In this document: piece after piece, positions 9,337 to 17,604 of the stretch | How the letters are laid out: the number at the start of each line of letters is the position of its first letter | Position numbering within the stretch: the first letter of the stretch is position 1 | Assembly (NCBI GenBank): GCA_025358055.1 | Contig: JANYKV010000002.1 | Location: 1 to 49,286, forward strand | DNA: 49,286 nucleotides | From: Gemmatimonadota bacterium | GTDB taxonomy: Bacteria > Gemmatimonadota > Gemmatimonadetes > Gemmatimonadales > GWC2-71-9 | Reading direction: 5' to 3' | Program-made: the position numbers and the translations under genes | Notes under the pieces: model-generated | The model's database searches: none | Seen by the model: only the letters and a program-made list of their open reading frames with translations | Told to the model about the DNA's origin: nothing

Positions 9337-10350
9337 ATGACCTCGCTTCCCGCTCCTCGGCAACGTATTCGTTTTCCCGACATCGCTGGTGTTTCGTGGG
9401 AACACCCGGCCGACCGCGCCGCGCTCCAAGCCCTTCGCGCGATACCTGGGTTTGATGACATTGTTCGGAAAGTCGTCGGCATCCTGGGCGGCGAGCGCGG
9501 GATCCGCCTCCTCTTTCAGGGCGGCGCCGTGCGCACCGGAGTCACTCAATTTCCTCGCGCCCACGGTCTGATGGTGGAAGTAGCCACCACATTCGACTGG
9601 CCCAAGATCCCCGAACTCTACGTCGCGCAGACTCCGGTCTTCAACGCCGGTACCTACGGGGTCGATGATCCGTTCATCGTGCTGCATTCCGCCGCCTTGG
9701 AAATCCTGGATGAGGACGAATTACGGGTGCTGATTGCGCACGAGATGGGGCATGTGGTCAGTGGGCATTCATTGTATCGCACCATCGCGGAGATTCTGCT
9801 CAACGTGAGCCTCAGCGCGCTCCCGTTTCTCGCCGGCATCGCGCTCCTACCGCTCCGGCTCGCCATTCTCGAGTGGTCGAGAAAGGCCGAACTCTCGTCC
9901 GACCGAGCCGGCTTGCTGGGTAGTCAAAACGTGCTCGCCACCCAGCAACTCTTCATGAAGATGGCGGGCGGGAGCCGGGGCGCGCTCGCGTCGGGCCAAA
10001 TGAATCTCGATGCCTTCATGGCGCAGGCCAACGAGTACCTGACCACGAACGAAGGCCTCGATGTGGTCTATAAAATCCTGAACACGCTCGCTCTCACGCA
10101 CCCCATGCACACGGTACGCGCGGCGGAGCTCCAGAAATGGGTGACCAACGGCGAGTACGACAGCATCTTGCGCGGAGAGTATACGAGGCGTGGCGCCGAG
10201 GCGAAGGCGCGGCCGCTCCGCGATGAAGTCAAGGCCGCCTCCGACCATTACACGAATGAAGCGCGAGAAGTAGTATCCCAGGTCAAAGACGCGGCGAAGC
10301 GCGCGGCAGATCGTGCCCGCGACGCGTTCCGGAAAGCGCAACAATCATGA
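9337..10350 (+). CDS. M48-family zinc metalloprotease
   Basis: This 337-residue protein has the zinc motif HEMGH at 135-139 and the third ligand in KAELSSDRAG (E185), the peptidase M48 signature. A hydrophobic segment of about 25 residues (153-178) lies between them, as in the HtpX/Ste24 group, though only one or two membrane spans are likely. The C-terminal 60 residues form a charged Ala/Arg/Lys helix. I chose the ATG at 9337 because conserved-looking sequence begins there; ATGs at 9292 and 9313 are possible. Relatives act in envelope or membrane-protein quality control. Its stop lies about 13 bases before purD, so the two may be co-transcribed. Confidence 0.85.
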   Translation: MTSLPAPRQRIRFPDIAGVSWEHPADRAALQALRAIPGFDDIVRKVVGILGGERGIRLLFQGGAVRTGVTQFPRAHGLMVEVATTFDWPKIPELYVAQTPVFNAGTYGVDDPFIVLHSAALEILDEDELRVLIAHEMGHVVSGHSLYRTIAEILLNVSLSALPFLAGIALLPLRLAILEWSRKAELSSDRAGLLGSQNVLATQQLFMKMAGGSRGALASGQMNLDAFMAQANEYLTTNEGLDVVYKILNTLALTHPMHTVRAAELQKWVTNGEYDSILRGEYTRRGAEAKARPLRDEVKAASDHYTNEAREVVSQVKDAAKRAADRARDAFRKAQQS

Positions 10351-10363
10351 CCCATAGGTGGCG

Positions 10364-11629
10364 ATGAGGATCCTGGTCGTTGGGGGTGGGGGCCGAGAGC
10401 ACGCCTTGTGTTGGGCCCTGCAACGCGAGTCGGCCGACTCCACGATCTATTGCGCTCCCGGCAATCCCGGCACCGGGCTCTGTGCCACCAATATTCCCAT
10501 CGCTATCACCGATCAGGATGGGCTCTCGCAAGCGGCGAGTACGTACGGCATCGATCTCGTCGTCGTAGGCCCGGAAGAACCCCTCGCGCTCGGCCTTGCG
10601 GACCGGCTGCGAGCCAGTGGATGCCGGGTGTTCGGACCCAACGCCGCGGCCGCACAACTCGAAGCCTCGAAGAGCTTCGCGAAGGACGTCATGGCCGCGG
10701 CCGGCGTACCAACCGCCGCTAGCAGCACGTTTACCGACCTCAGCAAAGCCACGGCCTTCATTGAGAGTCACGCCGAACCGCTCGTGGTGAAGGCGTCGGG
10801 CCTGGCCATGGGCAAAGGTGTCGTCGTCTGCTCCACCCGGAAAGAAGCGACCCAGGCTGCCCGAGCGATGTTGGGAGGGGCCTACGGCGAAGCCGGCCGA
10901 GCAATCCTGGTCGAAGAATTTTTGATGGGCGAGGAGATTTCGGTCGTCGCGATCACCAACGGTAGCGACCTCATCATTCTTCCCATCGCGCAAGACCACA
11001 AACGATTGCTCGAGGGGGATGGCGGGCCAAACACGGGTGGGATGGGAGCCTATAGCCCCGTCGGACTAGCCTCGCGCGCACTACTCGAACGGGTAATCAA
11101 GGAGGTGTTCCAGCCCACTCTGTTGGAGCTCGAGCGGCGGCGGACCCCGTTTCGAGGTGCGCTTTACGCCGGCCTGATGGTGGACCGTCAAGGAGCGCCG
11201 TGGGTGATCGAGTTCAATTGCCGGTTCGGCGATCCAGAAACCCAGGTAATGCTGCCGCGCGTTTCGGGCGGACTCACGGATGCGTTCTGGGCCGCGGCGA
11301 GCGGTGAGGAGCTCCCGGCTATTTCCGTCACCCGCGACACGGCTGTCACCACCGTCCTCGCCGCCAAGGGGTACCCCGATCAGGTGGAGCGGGGAGCAAC
11401 GATCACCTTGCCCGACCTGCCTGAGGACGTCCTCGTATTTCATGCGGCAACAACCCGAGGCCGTGATGGGGTGCTCCGGGTCAACGGAGGCCGGGTCCTC
11501 GCGCTGACCGGCGTCGCCACCACCTTCCACGCCGCGCAGGCCGCAAGCCGAGTCGCCGCGGAGCGAGTCCAGTTTGACGGAAAGCAATTTCGCCGAGACA
11601 TCGGATGGCGAGAAAGCGCCCGCCGCTGA
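10364..11629 (+). CDS. purD: Phosphoribosylamine-glycine ligase
   Basis: PurD joins 5-phosphoribosylamine and glycine with ATP to give GAR in purine synthesis. The 421-residue product starts MRILVVGGGGREHAL and has the ATP-grasp features VVKASGLAMGKGVVV, the PurD stretch DHKRLLEGDGGPNTGGMGAYSP and the metal-binding EFNCRFGDPETQ, so it is full length. The ATG at 10364 gives the usual N-terminus; a GTG at 10358 in the same frame is the alternative. The next gene starts 25 bases before this stop in another frame, indicating translational coupling to the membrane protein that follows. GuaB, another purine enzyme, lies elsewhere in the window. Confidence 0.96.
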   Translation: MRILVVGGGGREHALCWALQRESADSTIYCAPGNPGTGLCATNIPIAITDQDGLSQAASTYGIDLVVVGPEEPLALGLADRLRASGCRVFGPNAAAAQLEASKSFAKDVMAAAGVPTAASSTFTDLSKATAFIESHAEPLVVKASGLAMGKGVVVCSTRKEATQAARAMLGGAYGEAGRAILVEEFLMGEEISVVAITNGSDLIILPIAQDHKRLLEGDGGPNTGGMGAYSPVGLASRALLERVIKEVFQPTLLELERRRTPFRGALYAGLMVDRQGAPWVIEFNCRFGDPETQVMLPRVSGGLTDAFWAAASGEELPAISVTRDTAVTTVLAAKGYPDQVERGATITLPDLPEDVLVFHAATTRGRDGVLRVNGGRVLALTGVATTFHAAQAASRVAAERVQFDGKQFRRDIGWRESARR

Positions 11630-12336
11630 ACGACGCACTGGGGTATCGCCGGCTCGAGGCGGCCCGCATCGTCGCCACGCTCGACACCCTGTGCCGTCGC
11701 ATCACGGAACGGTTCCCGGAGTCCAGCCTCGCCCACCTGGGACGTGAGACCTACGGCGTCGCGCAACACACTCACGAGAACATCACCCGGCTCCAACGCC
11801 CTCGTCTCGGCATTCGCATCGCGTCGGTGCTTCTGCTGCTCGTGCTCATCGGAATCGCGAGCATTGCCCTGCTCAACCTCCGGCTCCCCGCCGGGGTCAA
11901 GGACCTGGCCGCCCTTGCGCAGGCCGTGGCCGCGGTAATCGACGATGTCGTCTTTGTCGGGATCGCCGTCGTATTCTTGGTGTCCGTGGAGGCTCGGCTC
12001 CGACGGCGGGAAGCACTCAAAGGGCTCCACGAACTTCGGAGCATCGCGCACATCGTGGACATGCACCAACTCACCAAGGACCCCGAGCATCTGTTGGGCC
12101 AAGCCGAGCGGACCCCATCCTCGCCGGAGCGGACCATGAGCCGCGGGCAGCTTTCGCGCTATCTCGACTACTGCAGTGAGCTCCTTTCGTTGACGAGCAA
12201 ACTCGCTGCGCTCTATGGCCAACACGTCGACGACCCAGTCGTCCTGGGCGCGGTGAACGAGGTCGAAGTATTGGCAACGGGCCTTAGCAACAAGATCTGG
12301 CAGAAAATTATGATTCTCGATACGCTCAAGTCGTAA
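11605..12336 (+). CDS. Membrane protein of unknown function
   Basis: I do not recognise this 243-residue protein. It has two hydrophobic segments (about 72-94 and 112-131) separated by a short loop, a basic N-terminal cytoplasmic part and a C-terminal helical part of about 110 residues rich in Leu and charged residues. There is no signal peptide and no enzyme motif. It overlaps the end of purD by 25 bases and ends 10 bases before mutM, so it sits in the purD-mutM-uvrC-like operon. Codon use matches its neighbours and the frame is long, which supports it as a real gene. Its role cannot be inferred. Confidence 0.75.
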   Translation: MARKRPPLNDALGYRRLEAARIVATLDTLCRRITERFPESSLAHLGRETYGVAQHTHENITRLQRPRLGIRIASVLLLLVLIGIASIALLNLRLPAGVKDLAALAQAVAAVIDDVVFVGIAVVFLVSVEARLRRREALKGLHELRSIAHIVDMHQLTKDPEHLLGQAERTPSSPERTMSRGQLSRYLDYCSELLSLTSKLAALYGQHVDDPVVLGAVNEVEVLATGLSNKIWQKIMILDTLKS

Positions 12337-12346
12337 CCGAGGCCCG

Positions 12347-13168
12347 ATGCCTGAGCTACCCGAGGTTGAGACGATCGTGCGAGATTTGCGACCCGAGCTC
12401 GTCGGTCGGACTATTCTCTCAACCCGTCTCACCCACGATGACGTGCTTCGCGGCGTCACCCGGCGGAGACTCCTCGCCGGGCTGCGCGGCCGGCGAATTC
12501 GGGCCCTCACCCGACGAGCAAAGCATGCGGTATTCGATCTCGGAGGGCACTACTTTGTAGTGCAACCGGGAATGACCGGATCCTTACTGGTCCAAAAAGA
12601 TCTGACGGCTGACGAGCGACACTACGCGGTGGTCCAGGCAAAGTTGGATGACGGCCGCGTCCTGATCTACCACGATGTCCGCCGTCTTGGTACGCTCTTG
12701 TTGCTGAATCAAGCGGAGTGGGACGCATACGACGCCGGCTTGGGACCCGAACCCCTCGATCCCCAGTTCACGCCCGAGCGGCTGCGGGAACGCCTTCGAG
12801 GAACCCGGCAGGCGATCAAGAAGGCACTCATGGATCAGCGCGTGATCGCCGGGGTCGGCAACATCTACGCCAATGAAGCACTTTTCATCGCCGGCATTGA
12901 TCCGTCCAAGGAGGCCCGGGCGGTGACTCCTGAGGCGTCCGGTCGACTTCATACCGCCCTCCAAGATATCCTGCAGGCAGCAATCGAATCCAAGGGCACA
13001 ACCGTGCGGGACTATCGGACCGGGACGGGCCAGCCGGGCCAGTTTCAATTCGAGCTGTTGGTCTATGAACGCGAAGGCGAACCCTGCCGGCGGTGCGGAA
13101 CGACGCTGGCGGGAACTCACGCGATCGACGCGCGCATTACCGTCTTCTGCCATCGGTGCCAACGCTGA
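12347..13168 (+). CDS. mutM: Formamidopyrimidine-DNA glycosylase
   Basis: MutM/Fpg removes 8-oxoguanine and formamidopyrimidines from DNA and nicks the abasic site. The 273-residue protein begins with the catalytic N-terminus (P2, E3 in PELPEVET). It carries the helix-two-turn-helix segment with GVGNIYANEALF, and ends with a four-Cys zinc finger at C247, C250, C268 and C271. Length and motifs are those of a complete enzyme. Its stop overlaps the start of the UvrC-like gene (TGATG), so two repair nucleases are translated as a pair. Nei-type glycosylases share the fold, but PELPEVET with this finger fits MutM. Confidence 0.95.
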   Translation: MPELPEVETIVRDLRPELVGRTILSTRLTHDDVLRGVTRRRLLAGLRGRRIRALTRRAKHAVFDLGGHYFVVQPGMTGSLLVQKDLTADERHYAVVQAKLDDGRVLIYHDVRRLGTLLLLNQAEWDAYDAGLGPEPLDPQFTPERLRERLRGTRQAIKKALMDQRVIAGVGNIYANEALFIAGIDPSKEARAVTPEASGRLHTALQDILQAAIESKGTTVRDYRTGTGQPGQFQFELLVYEREGEPCRRCGTTLAGTHAIDARITVFCHRCQR

Positions 13169-14259
13169 TGTCCGCCGGGACCGCTCTCGCCCTTCCACTC
13201 ACCGATCTCCCCGCGCTCCGGCTGCGGGTGGCGCGATTGGCCGAGCCACGTCCAGCGGTCTACCGGATGTTGGACCCAGCTGGGCGAGTGCTATACGTAG
13301 GCAAAGCGAAACGACTACGCGCGCGCCTTCTGTCCTATTTCAGGGCGCGCTATCCCGCCGATAAGGGTGCTCGGATCCTCCACGCTGCGCATGATATCGC
13401 CTGGGACTATGTGCCCAGCGAATTTGCGGCCTACCTGACAGAACTCCGGCTCATCCGCCAGTACCGACCCCCTTTCAACGTGCAGATGAACCGCACTCGG
13501 CGTGCGACCTTTGTCACGGTGGGTGGGGGAGTAGCGCCGCGAATCACCTGCGGGGCGCCCTCGACCCGGCCGGACGCACTGCTCTATGGTCCGTTCGGGG
13601 CGCCGGGCCGAGTCGCCCTGGGCGTGCGAACGCTGAACGACCTCCTCGGAATTCGCGATTGTGCCGAGCGGATGCCCATCGTATTTGCCGGGCAGGGTGA
13701 TCTTTTTGAATCGCCTCAGCACGCGGCCTGCCCCCGATACGATTTTGGCCTGTGCCTCGGGCCCTGTGCCGGATTGGTGGCGGAATCGGACTATCGGCGG
13801 CGCATCGGGACCGCCATCGCTTTCTTGGAAGGACGGACCATCCAGCCCATCGACCGAATCGTCGCAGCCATGTCCGATCATGCGGCCCGAGGAGAATTCG
13901 AATTGGCGGCTCGCTGGCGCGAACGATTCGAGAGTCTGGAGTGGTTGCTCGCCGCGAGCACCCGAAGTCGCTCGGCGATCGAGGTCCTTACATTCGTGTA
14001 CCGCGATCCCGGAGTCTACGGCGACGACCGCGCATATCTCGTCCGCCACGGCACGGTGCGCGCCGCCTTTCCCTTCCCCACAACCCCCATCGAGCGCGAG
14101 GCCTTTGTCGGGGTCGTCAAAGACGAGTTGGCTCGGCCCGCACCGGCGACCGGACCATTGGCCGTGGCAACGCTGGATGAGGTCCTGCTCGTGATGGGCT
14201 GGTTCCGGCGACATCCGGACGCCCTCCGGCGCACCACACCCCTCGAGGAATGGGTCTAA
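13168..14259 (+). CDS. Half-length UvrC homologue (GIY-YIG nuclease, four-Cys region, UVR motif)
   Basis: The 363-residue product matches the N-terminal half of excinuclease subunit UvrC. It has a GIY-YIG domain (VYRM at 31-34, LYVGKAKRLRARL at 42-54, acidic catalytic region TELRLIRQYRPPFN). Four cysteines at 165, 188, 196 and 200 are spaced as in UvrC, and a UVR motif lies at about 233-258 (GEFELAARWRERFESLEWL). The C-terminal RNase H-like nuclease and helix-hairpin-helix of UvrC are absent. The final 90 residues are not recognisable. By analogy with Cho it could make the 3' incision alone or with UvrAB. It overlaps mutM by one base. I see no downstream sequence resembling the missing half, so this is probably a natural short form. 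Confidence 0.82.
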   Translation: MSAGTALALPLTDLPALRLRVARLAEPRPAVYRMLDPAGRVLYVGKAKRLRARLLSYFRARYPADKGARILHAAHDIAWDYVPSEFAAYLTELRLIRQYRPPFNVQMNRTRRATFVTVGGGVAPRITCGAPSTRPDALLYGPFGAPGRVALGVRTLNDLLGIRDCAERMPIVFAGQGDLFESPQHAACPRYDFGLCLGPCAGLVAESDYRRRIGTAIAFLEGRTIQPIDRIVAAMSDHAARGEFELAARWRERFESLEWLLAASTRSRSAIEVLTFVYRDPGVYGDDRAYLVRHGTVRAAFPFPTTPIEREAFVGVVKDELARPAPATGPLAVATLDEVLLVMGWFRRHPDALRRTTPLEEWV

Positions 14260-15386
14260 GAAGCAATTGAGAGAGGGGGGCTGAAGCGGGGCCGATCCAA
14301 CCGCGAGAGAAACATTCCATCCGCAATGGCGGCGATCTCCTCCGCTTCTCGCCACGCGCTCGCGAGCGCCTTGAGTTCGCCCCCAAACACCCGACGCTCC
14401 GCATCTTCGTTGGCCGCCATCTCCAATGCGAGCCGGTCAACCAATGGGAGTCGCGGCAGCAGGGTACTCGGCTCGCTTCCGATGGCACCCCGGCCCCAAA
14501 ACGATCGCTTGGTAATGTGCAGCGCCACCCGCTCCGCATCGGAGCAGACCTGGTCCGGCATTGGGTCCCGCGGAGCGTCCGGGTAACGCCCCCACGAGGT
14601 CCGCATGGCAATCTGCGCCACTCGGGCAAAGTAGCCATCGGGGTTTCCCGCGTCCTCCACCTTGGCGACCGCGAATCGAACATCGGCTTCGGAGGCGTGG
14701 AAACCGTTCATGACGGCGAGGATTTTACCCGCCACGCCGAGGCCGGCATCGCCACTAAGCGACGCAAAGCCCTCGTCATGCTCGACGAGGAGGCGCCACG
14801 GCTCAGATCGTCCCGGGCGCACCAGCTCGCACCGGTCCAGGTGGCGCGCGCGAACCACGAGCGGACTCCCATCGTCCGCACGGGCCACCGCAAGAATCCG
14901 ATGGGGGCGCGTGTGGAGGCGTAACCAGGTACCGGCATCGTACCCAACTCGGAGGCCGGTCCACCGTGCAAAAGCAGCTTCCGCCATCTCACCGGTGTGG
15001 TCGAGGGCACGCCGAAAGCCCAATGTAATCGGGCCGCTCCGGATCGCCGGCAGCCAACGCCGAATCAGTCGGCCGTAGCGCCAGGCCGCGATCTCCGGCT
15101 TGAGCGCCGCGCCGATCCGAACGAGAGCGAGCCCTTCCGGGAGATAAGCCAATCCGATGTTGTCGGTCGAATATCTGAGCCGCGTAGCGCGGAAGCGGCG
15201 CTCGCATTCCTCCACCGCTTCCCACCGCTCATCCAGCAGCGTCAGGTTCCACCGATGGCAGGTAGTGCAGATCACCCAGAGGCGCCCACGAGTGGCATCG
15301 AACGCGAGTCTGGTCCCAACCGGTAAGGTTGGTAAGACCGTATTCGCACCCAGATCTGAATTGCAGAAAAGACAGTTGCGGTACAT
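14256..15386 (-). CDS. Zinc-ribbon protein of unknown function
   Basis: This 376-residue protein is not recognised. The N-terminus holds two CxxC pairs (C5/C8 and C40/C43), a probable zinc ribbon. The remainder is a soluble Arg-, Ala- and Trp-rich sequence without signal peptide, membrane segment or known catalytic motif. I place the start at the ATG at 15386, eight residues before the second Cys; a TTG at 15407 is the in-frame alternative. It converges with the UvrC-like gene, the last four bases overlapping, and lies upstream of no other gene on its strand. The layout of an N-terminal ribbon plus a long unknown domain suggests a nucleic-acid- or protein-binding role, but this is a guess. 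Confidence 0.75.
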   Translation of the reverse strand: MYRNCLFCNSDLGANTVLPTLPVGTRLAFDATRGRLWVICTTCHRWNLTLLDERWEAVEECERRFRATRLRYSTDNIGLAYLPEGLALVRIGAALKPEIAAWRYGRLIRRWLPAIRSGPITLGFRRALDHTGEMAEAAFARWTGLRVGYDAGTWLRLHTRPHRILAVARADDGSPLVVRARHLDRCELVRPGRSEPWRLLVEHDEGFASLSGDAGLGVAGKILAVMNGFHASEADVRFAVAKVEDAGNPDGYFARVAQIAMRTSWGRYPDAPRDPMPDQVCSDAERVALHITKRSFWGRGAIGSEPSTLLPRLPLVDRLALEMAANEDAERRVFGGELKALASAWREAEEIAAIADGMFLSRLDRPRFSPPLSIAS

Positions 15387-15437
15387 CTGCGGTACCCCGA
15401 TTCCCAATATACCTCGGCGCAGGAATCCGACGCAGCC

Positions 15438-15929
15438 TCAGTCGGCATCCGCCGGTGTGAGTGGAATCAACCGGCCGCGAGGCGGGATTCCGGGCTCCAA
15501 CTCCAAAATGCCGACCGATGCCGGCAGGTCGAACCGGCGGTGACCAGCTCCGCCAGGATTCAGGACGGTCACGATCGTATCGACAATGGTGAGTAGCGGT
15601 CGGTGCGTGTGACCGTAGATGATGACCTCGGCGTCCGGATATGCCTCGTGCAGCGCGTCGGGGCTGGGTGAACCGAACTGATGACCGTGAATGATCAGGA
15701 AATCGGACCCTTCAATCCGCTGCTCCAGAATTTCCGGCACGTGCTGACGCACGTCGAATCCGTCGGTGTTGCCCCAGACGGCGAGGACCGGGGCCAGTGC
15801 TCCGAGTTCAACGAGAAGGTCCGGCCGGCCGATATCACCCGCATGAAGTATGAGGTCGACACCGGCGAAGGCATCGAAGACTTCGGGTCGGAGCAAACCG
15901 TGTGTGTCGGAGATGATTCCGATGCGCAT
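15438..15929 (-). CDS. YfcE/MJ0936-type metallophosphoesterase
   Basis: This 163-residue phosphodiesterase has the complete calcineurin-like metal site: D8 and H10 in SDTHG, D32 in HAGDIG, N54 in GNTD, then HGHQ and YGHTHRP. Small proteins of this family hydrolyse phosphodiesters in vitro, and their natural substrates are mostly unknown. The gene lies 21 bases downstream of ubiX on the same strand and may be the last gene of the menaquinone operon. Nothing links it functionally to quinone synthesis. Confidence 0.92.
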   Translation of the reverse strand: MRIGIISDTHGLLRPEVFDAFAGVDLILHAGDIGRPDLLVELGALAPVLAVWGNTDGFDVRQHVPEILEQRIEGSDFLIIHGHQFGSPSPDALHEAYPDAEVIIYGHTHRPLLTIVDTIVTVLNPGGAGHRRFDLPASVGILELEPGIPPRGRLIPLTPADAD

Positions 15930-15950
15930 GGAACGGGCCTGAGCGGGCGG

Positions 15951-16535
15951 CTAGCCCTGCCACCGTTGCGCAATATCGATCGGGAGGTCCAATTGGTCGA
16001 TTAACCGCTGCACCACGAAATCGATCAGTTCCTCGATGCGCGTGGGCCGGTGGTAGAACCCCGGCGCGGCCGGCACGACGACAACTCCCGCTTCCGCGAG
16101 TATCGTGAGATTACGGAGGTGAATGACAGAGAGCGGCGTCTCTCTCGGCACCACAATGAGACGGCGGCGTTCCTTCAAGGTCACATCGGCGGCGCGCTCC
16201 ACCAACGAGCGACTGGTGCCGTGGGCAATTGCCGCCACCGTCCCCATCGAACATGGGCAGATGACCATGCCGCGCGTGCGCTGCGATCCCGAGGCTGGCT
16301 TGGCCCCGCGATCTCCATCCTCGAACAGCGTAGTGGTCGACCAATCACCCCCGGTCGAGTCTCGCAACTGCTCAACGTTGAGAATGCCGAGTTCTTCCTT
16401 GAGCAATCGCCATCCGTGGCTCGACACGATGAGCCATACGGGCACCTGATGCCGGGCCAGGGCGTCGAGAAGGCGAACGCCATACGGCGCTCCGGAGGCA
16501 CCGGTGATGGCCAGGACGACCGGAAGCTCGCTCAG
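15951..16535 (-). CDS. ubiX: UbiX-type flavin prenyltransferase, probable CTG start
   Basis: UbiX makes the prenylated FMN cofactor used by UbiD-type decarboxylases, matching the UbiD gene nearby; in the futalosine route this protein is called MqnM. Family-typical sequence begins LPVVLAITGASGAPYG and runs through CPCSMGTVAAIAHG and RRLIVVPRETPLS, 194 residues in total. The only in-frame ATG (16445) would delete the flavin-binding TGASG motif. Upstream of that motif the frame contains no ATG, GTG or TTG before a stop at 16677-16679. A CTG at 16535-16533 is preceded by GGAGGGG at about five bases and overlaps the stop of the preceding small ORF as CTGA. I therefore propose CTG as the start. A sequencing error is the alternative. 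Confidence 0.85.
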   Translation of the reverse strand: MSELPVVLAITGASGAPYGVRLLDALARHQVPVWLIVSSHGWRLLKEELGILNVEQLRDSTGGDWSTTTLFEDGDRGAKPASGSQRTRGMVICPCSMGTVAAIAHGTSRSLVERAADVTLKERRRLIVVPRETPLSVIHLRNLTILAEAGVVVVPAAPGFYHRPTRIEELIDFVVQRLIDQLDLPIDIAQRWQG

Positions 16536-16699
16536 CGGCCCCTCCGATTGGGGGTCGGCACCCGAGCCGGATGTTTGGGAGGCGGCACTGGCGGTACCGG
16601 TCGCGTCGCCGGCTGTTGCGGCGGCGACGGTCGGGCCCGTTTCGGATCCGGTCGCTGACGGGGCGGCCCCGAGTGATCAACGCCCAGCGGACGATTCAT
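16532..16699 (-). CDS. Small proline/arginine-rich ORF between ubiA and ubiX
   Basis: A 55-codon frame starts at ATG 16699, overlapping the ubiA stop as ATGA, and ends at a TGA that overlaps the proposed CTG of ubiX. The product begins MNRPLGVDHSGPPRQRPDP and is about one third proline with many Arg and Lys, and has no hydrophobic segment. No family is recognised. The overlaps at both ends suggest a translated relay that couples ubiA to ubiX. It could equally be a low-complexity spacer whose translation matters more than its product. The proline codons are mostly CCG, as expected for this GC-rich genome. Confidence 0.45.
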   Translation of the reverse strand: MNRPLGVDHSGPPRQRPDPKRARPSPPQQPATRPVPPVPPPKHPARVPTPNRRGR

Positions 16700-17601
16700 G
16701 CGGCGACTCGGTCGACCAGAGCGAAAAGAAACACTGTGACACTCATCACCCCGTTCATGGTGAAAAACGCCGCGTCGAGACGGGACAGATCCCCAGGCTT
16801 TACCAATTGATGCTCGTATACCAGAATCGCCGAGGCGACAACGAGGCCGGCAACATACCACCAGCCAAAGCCCGCCCCAAAACCAAAGAGTGCGAGCGCC
16901 GGAATGGTGAGACCATGCAGCACCTTGGCGAGGACAATGGCACGGCGCTCTCCGAGACGCACCACCGCGCTGCGGAGGCCCTCCTGGCGGTCGAAGCTTT
17001 CGTCGGGAAGTGCGTAAAAGATGTCGAAGCCGGCAACCCACGCCGCCACACCAACGGTGATCACCGCGAGCAACCACCACGGTTCGCTCCACCGGCCAAC
17101 GATCGCCAGATATCCACCCACGGGCGCAATGGCGAGACTGAGTCCGAGCCAAAGATGGGGCCACCAGGTGAAACGTTTCGCGAGAGAGTATAGGGTGATC
17201 CATCCCAGGGCCAGCGGGCTCAATTTGAAGCAAAGGGGATTGAGGAGTGCGGCAGAGACCAAAAAGATGATGGCGGCGAGAACCACGGACACCCAGGCCT
17301 GACCCAGAGTGAGCGCCCCGCGCGGCAACTCCCGGTTCTGCGTCCGCGGGTTCCGGGCATCGTGCTCTCGATCCGCGATCCGATTGAACCCCATTGCCAC
17401 CCAGCGCGCGCTGGAAAAGGCGAGAATGACCAGTCCGATCATCCGGGCCGTTACCGGCGCCCGGGCGGCGGCCGCAAGGACTCCAAGTAACGCGAAGGGG
17501 AGTGCGAACAAAGTGTGCGGCAGCTTGACGAGATTGAGGTACCGCACGAAGAGCGACTGGCCCTCGAACGTCTGACCTTCTCGCATCACCTTATCGTTCA
17601 C
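16696..17601 (-). CDS. mqnP: UbiA-family prenyltransferase of menaquinone synthesis (MqnP-like)
   Basis: This 301-residue integral membrane protein attaches a polyprenyl chain to an aromatic acid. The first Asp-rich motif is NRIADREHDARNPRT (N73, D77, D81) and the second is in ALPDESFDRQEG near residue 200. About eight hydrophobic helices are visible. The neighbours UbiD and UbiX, with MenG, identify it as the prenyltransferase of the late futalosine pathway (MqnP), acting on 1,4-dihydroxy-6-naphthoate, rather than MenA or ubiquinone UbiA. The gene begins three bases after the ubiD stop. The upstream futalosine genes (mqnA-E) are not in the window. Confidence 0.88.
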   Translation of the reverse strand: MNDKVMREGQTFEGQSLFVRYLNLVKLPHTLFALPFALLGVLAAAARAPVTARMIGLVILAFSSARWVAMGFNRIADREHDARNPRTQNRELPRGALTLGQAWVSVVLAAIIFLVSAALLNPLCFKLSPLALGWITLYSLAKRFTWWPHLWLGLSLAIAPVGGYLAIVGRWSEPWWLLAVITVGVAAWVAGFDIFYALPDESFDRQEGLRSAVVRLGERRAIVLAKVLHGLTIPALALFGFGAGFGWWYVAGLVVASAILVYEHQLVKPGDLSRLDAAFFTMNGVMSVTVFLFALVDRVAA

Positions 17602-17604
17602 ACC

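Noticed and set aside
16445-16445. ATG start for ubiX at 16445
   Set aside because: It would remove about 30 residues including the flavin-binding TGASG motif.
16700-17233. Longer form of the Pro-rich small ORF reaching into ubiA
   Set aside because: The upstream part is an overlapping frame of ubiA; the ATG at 16699 fits the overlap with the ubiA stop.
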